A program made the translations under genes and the position numbers. 64,000 bases of DNA, from positions 1 to 64,000 of the forward strand of contig JACJYB010000014.1 of assembly GCA_020636355.1 (NCBI GenBank), in the 5' to 3' direction. This DNA is from Lewinellaceae bacterium (GTDB taxonomy: Bacteria; Bacteroidota; Bacteroidia; Chitinophagales; Saprospiraceae). The notes under the pieces were generated by a model. That model was not told the origin of the DNA, ran no database searches, and saw only the letters and a list, made by a program, of their open reading frames with translations. Positions 63,617-64,000 of the stretch are shown here, piece after piece. Each line of letters opens with the position of its first letter. The stretch's first letter is position 1.

Positions 63617-64000
63617 ATGAGATTGCTTTCCTTTTTCCTGGTTGGTATATTATTTGGCATTGTCGCGACAAAATCGGAGGTGATTTCCTGGTTCCGGATT
63701 CACGAGATGTTTCGATTTGAGAGTTTTCATATGTACGGTGTGATCGGATCTGCCGTAGTCTTTGGGATCATCACGATGCTCATTATGAAAAAATTGCCGG
63801 TCAAGACCATTGACGGGAAACTGGTGGTCTATAAAGTCAAGGCCATGCAGGTCAAGCGATTTTTGATTGGAGGATCAATATTTGGCATGGGGTGGGGATT
63901 GATTGGTGCCTGTCCAGGCCCAATGTTCACCATGTTGGGTCACGGATTTTTGATTTTCGGAGTCGTGATCGTCAGTGCAGTCGTGGGTGCATTCGTCTAT
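63617..64000 (+). CDS. YeeE/YedE-family sulfur transporter, second half (cut by the window edge)
   Basis: Open from the ATG at 63617 to the last base, 128 codons with no stop, so the end lies outside. The visible part has membrane helices and the second Cys motif GACPGPMFTMLGHG. It starts 31 bases after the first half. Together they would form one thiosulfate-type channel, the end of the sulfur cluster in this window. Confidence 0.85.
   Translation, partial: MRLLSFFLVGILFGIVATKSEVISWFRIHEMFRFESFHMYGVIGSAVVFGIITMLIMKKLPVKTIDGKLVVYKVKAMQVKRFLIGGSIFGMGWGLIGACPGPMFTMLGHGFLIFGVVIVSAVVGAFVY

Noticed and set aside
1..64000. rRNA, tRNA or tmRNA genes
   Set aside because: None of the conserved cores or cloverleaf patterns were seen by eye; a dedicated scan was not possible.

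Overview
The window reads as a chromosomal segment of a Bacteroidota bacterium, most likely of the Saprospiria type (phylum confident, class inferred). Support: a SusC/SusD/SusE polysaccharide locus, secreted proteins that look like type IX secretion cargo with C-terminal sorting domains, many lipoproteins, DUF2461 and DUF3365-like families, an absence of strong Shine-Dalgarno sequences, and several exact matches to the Bacteroidota -7 promoter element TAnnTTTG. No rRNA, tRNA or CRISPR array was seen.

Layout. Bases 1-8330 form an accessory island. It holds an IS91-family transposase with a tyrosine recombinase, two AT-rich genes of unknown function (the first shaped like an integron gene cassette, with an attC-like site overlapping its stop codon), a decayed IS481-like element with two in-frame stops, an NTF2-like secreted protein, a rearranged IS1182-like transposase remnant interrupted by a GC-rich palindrome, and a DUF2306-like membrane protein. 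Bases 8361-10109 are a reverse-strand, translationally coupled TetR operon with its own operator. A second degraded IS481 tail lies at 10230-10378. Bases 10411-16000 hold an amidohydrolase with a thioredoxin-like lipoprotein, a mutarotase-like protein and an amidase lipoprotein.

Bases 16062-24647 form one coherent unit: a TPR histidine kinase, a NarL/FixJ response regulator, a 1641-residue modular Cys-rich secreted protein and an outer-membrane barrel. Two matching NarL-type palindromes (TACCTA-N4-TAGGTA) flank the two-component genes, which predicts direct control of the giant protein. Bases 24716-33200 are ordinary accessory metabolism: tandem CxxCH lipoproteins, a beta-helix protein, an autoregulated XRE/membrane pair, DUF2461, a sulfatase, a second amidohydrolase and a DinB/YfiT protein. 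Bases 33271-43799 carry a TetR regulator, a GH53 galactanase and a starch/maltodextrin-type locus (SusC, SusD, SusE, then a terminator, then a GH13 amylase). The SusD carries an internal pair of SusE-type modules. Bases 43846-50333 hold a flavin monooxygenase, a TlpA-like lipoprotein and a tricorn-like protease.

Bases 53268-64000 look like a sulfur-oxidation cluster: an ArsR regulator with several cysteines, a classic ArsR/SmtB-type operator, an MBL-rhodanese (persulfide dioxygenase type), a fused Fe-S/NrfD subunit with a molybdopterin enzyme resembling sulfite dehydrogenase SoeABC or polysulfide reductase, a SulP transporter, a single-domain rhodanese, a Dps, a perfect CRP/FNR-type palindrome and a split YeeE/YedE sulfur transporter, the second half of which runs off the window. 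The best candidates for something undescribed are the cassette-like island, the SusD/SusE domain chimera, the two-component system with its giant target, and the sulfur regulon.
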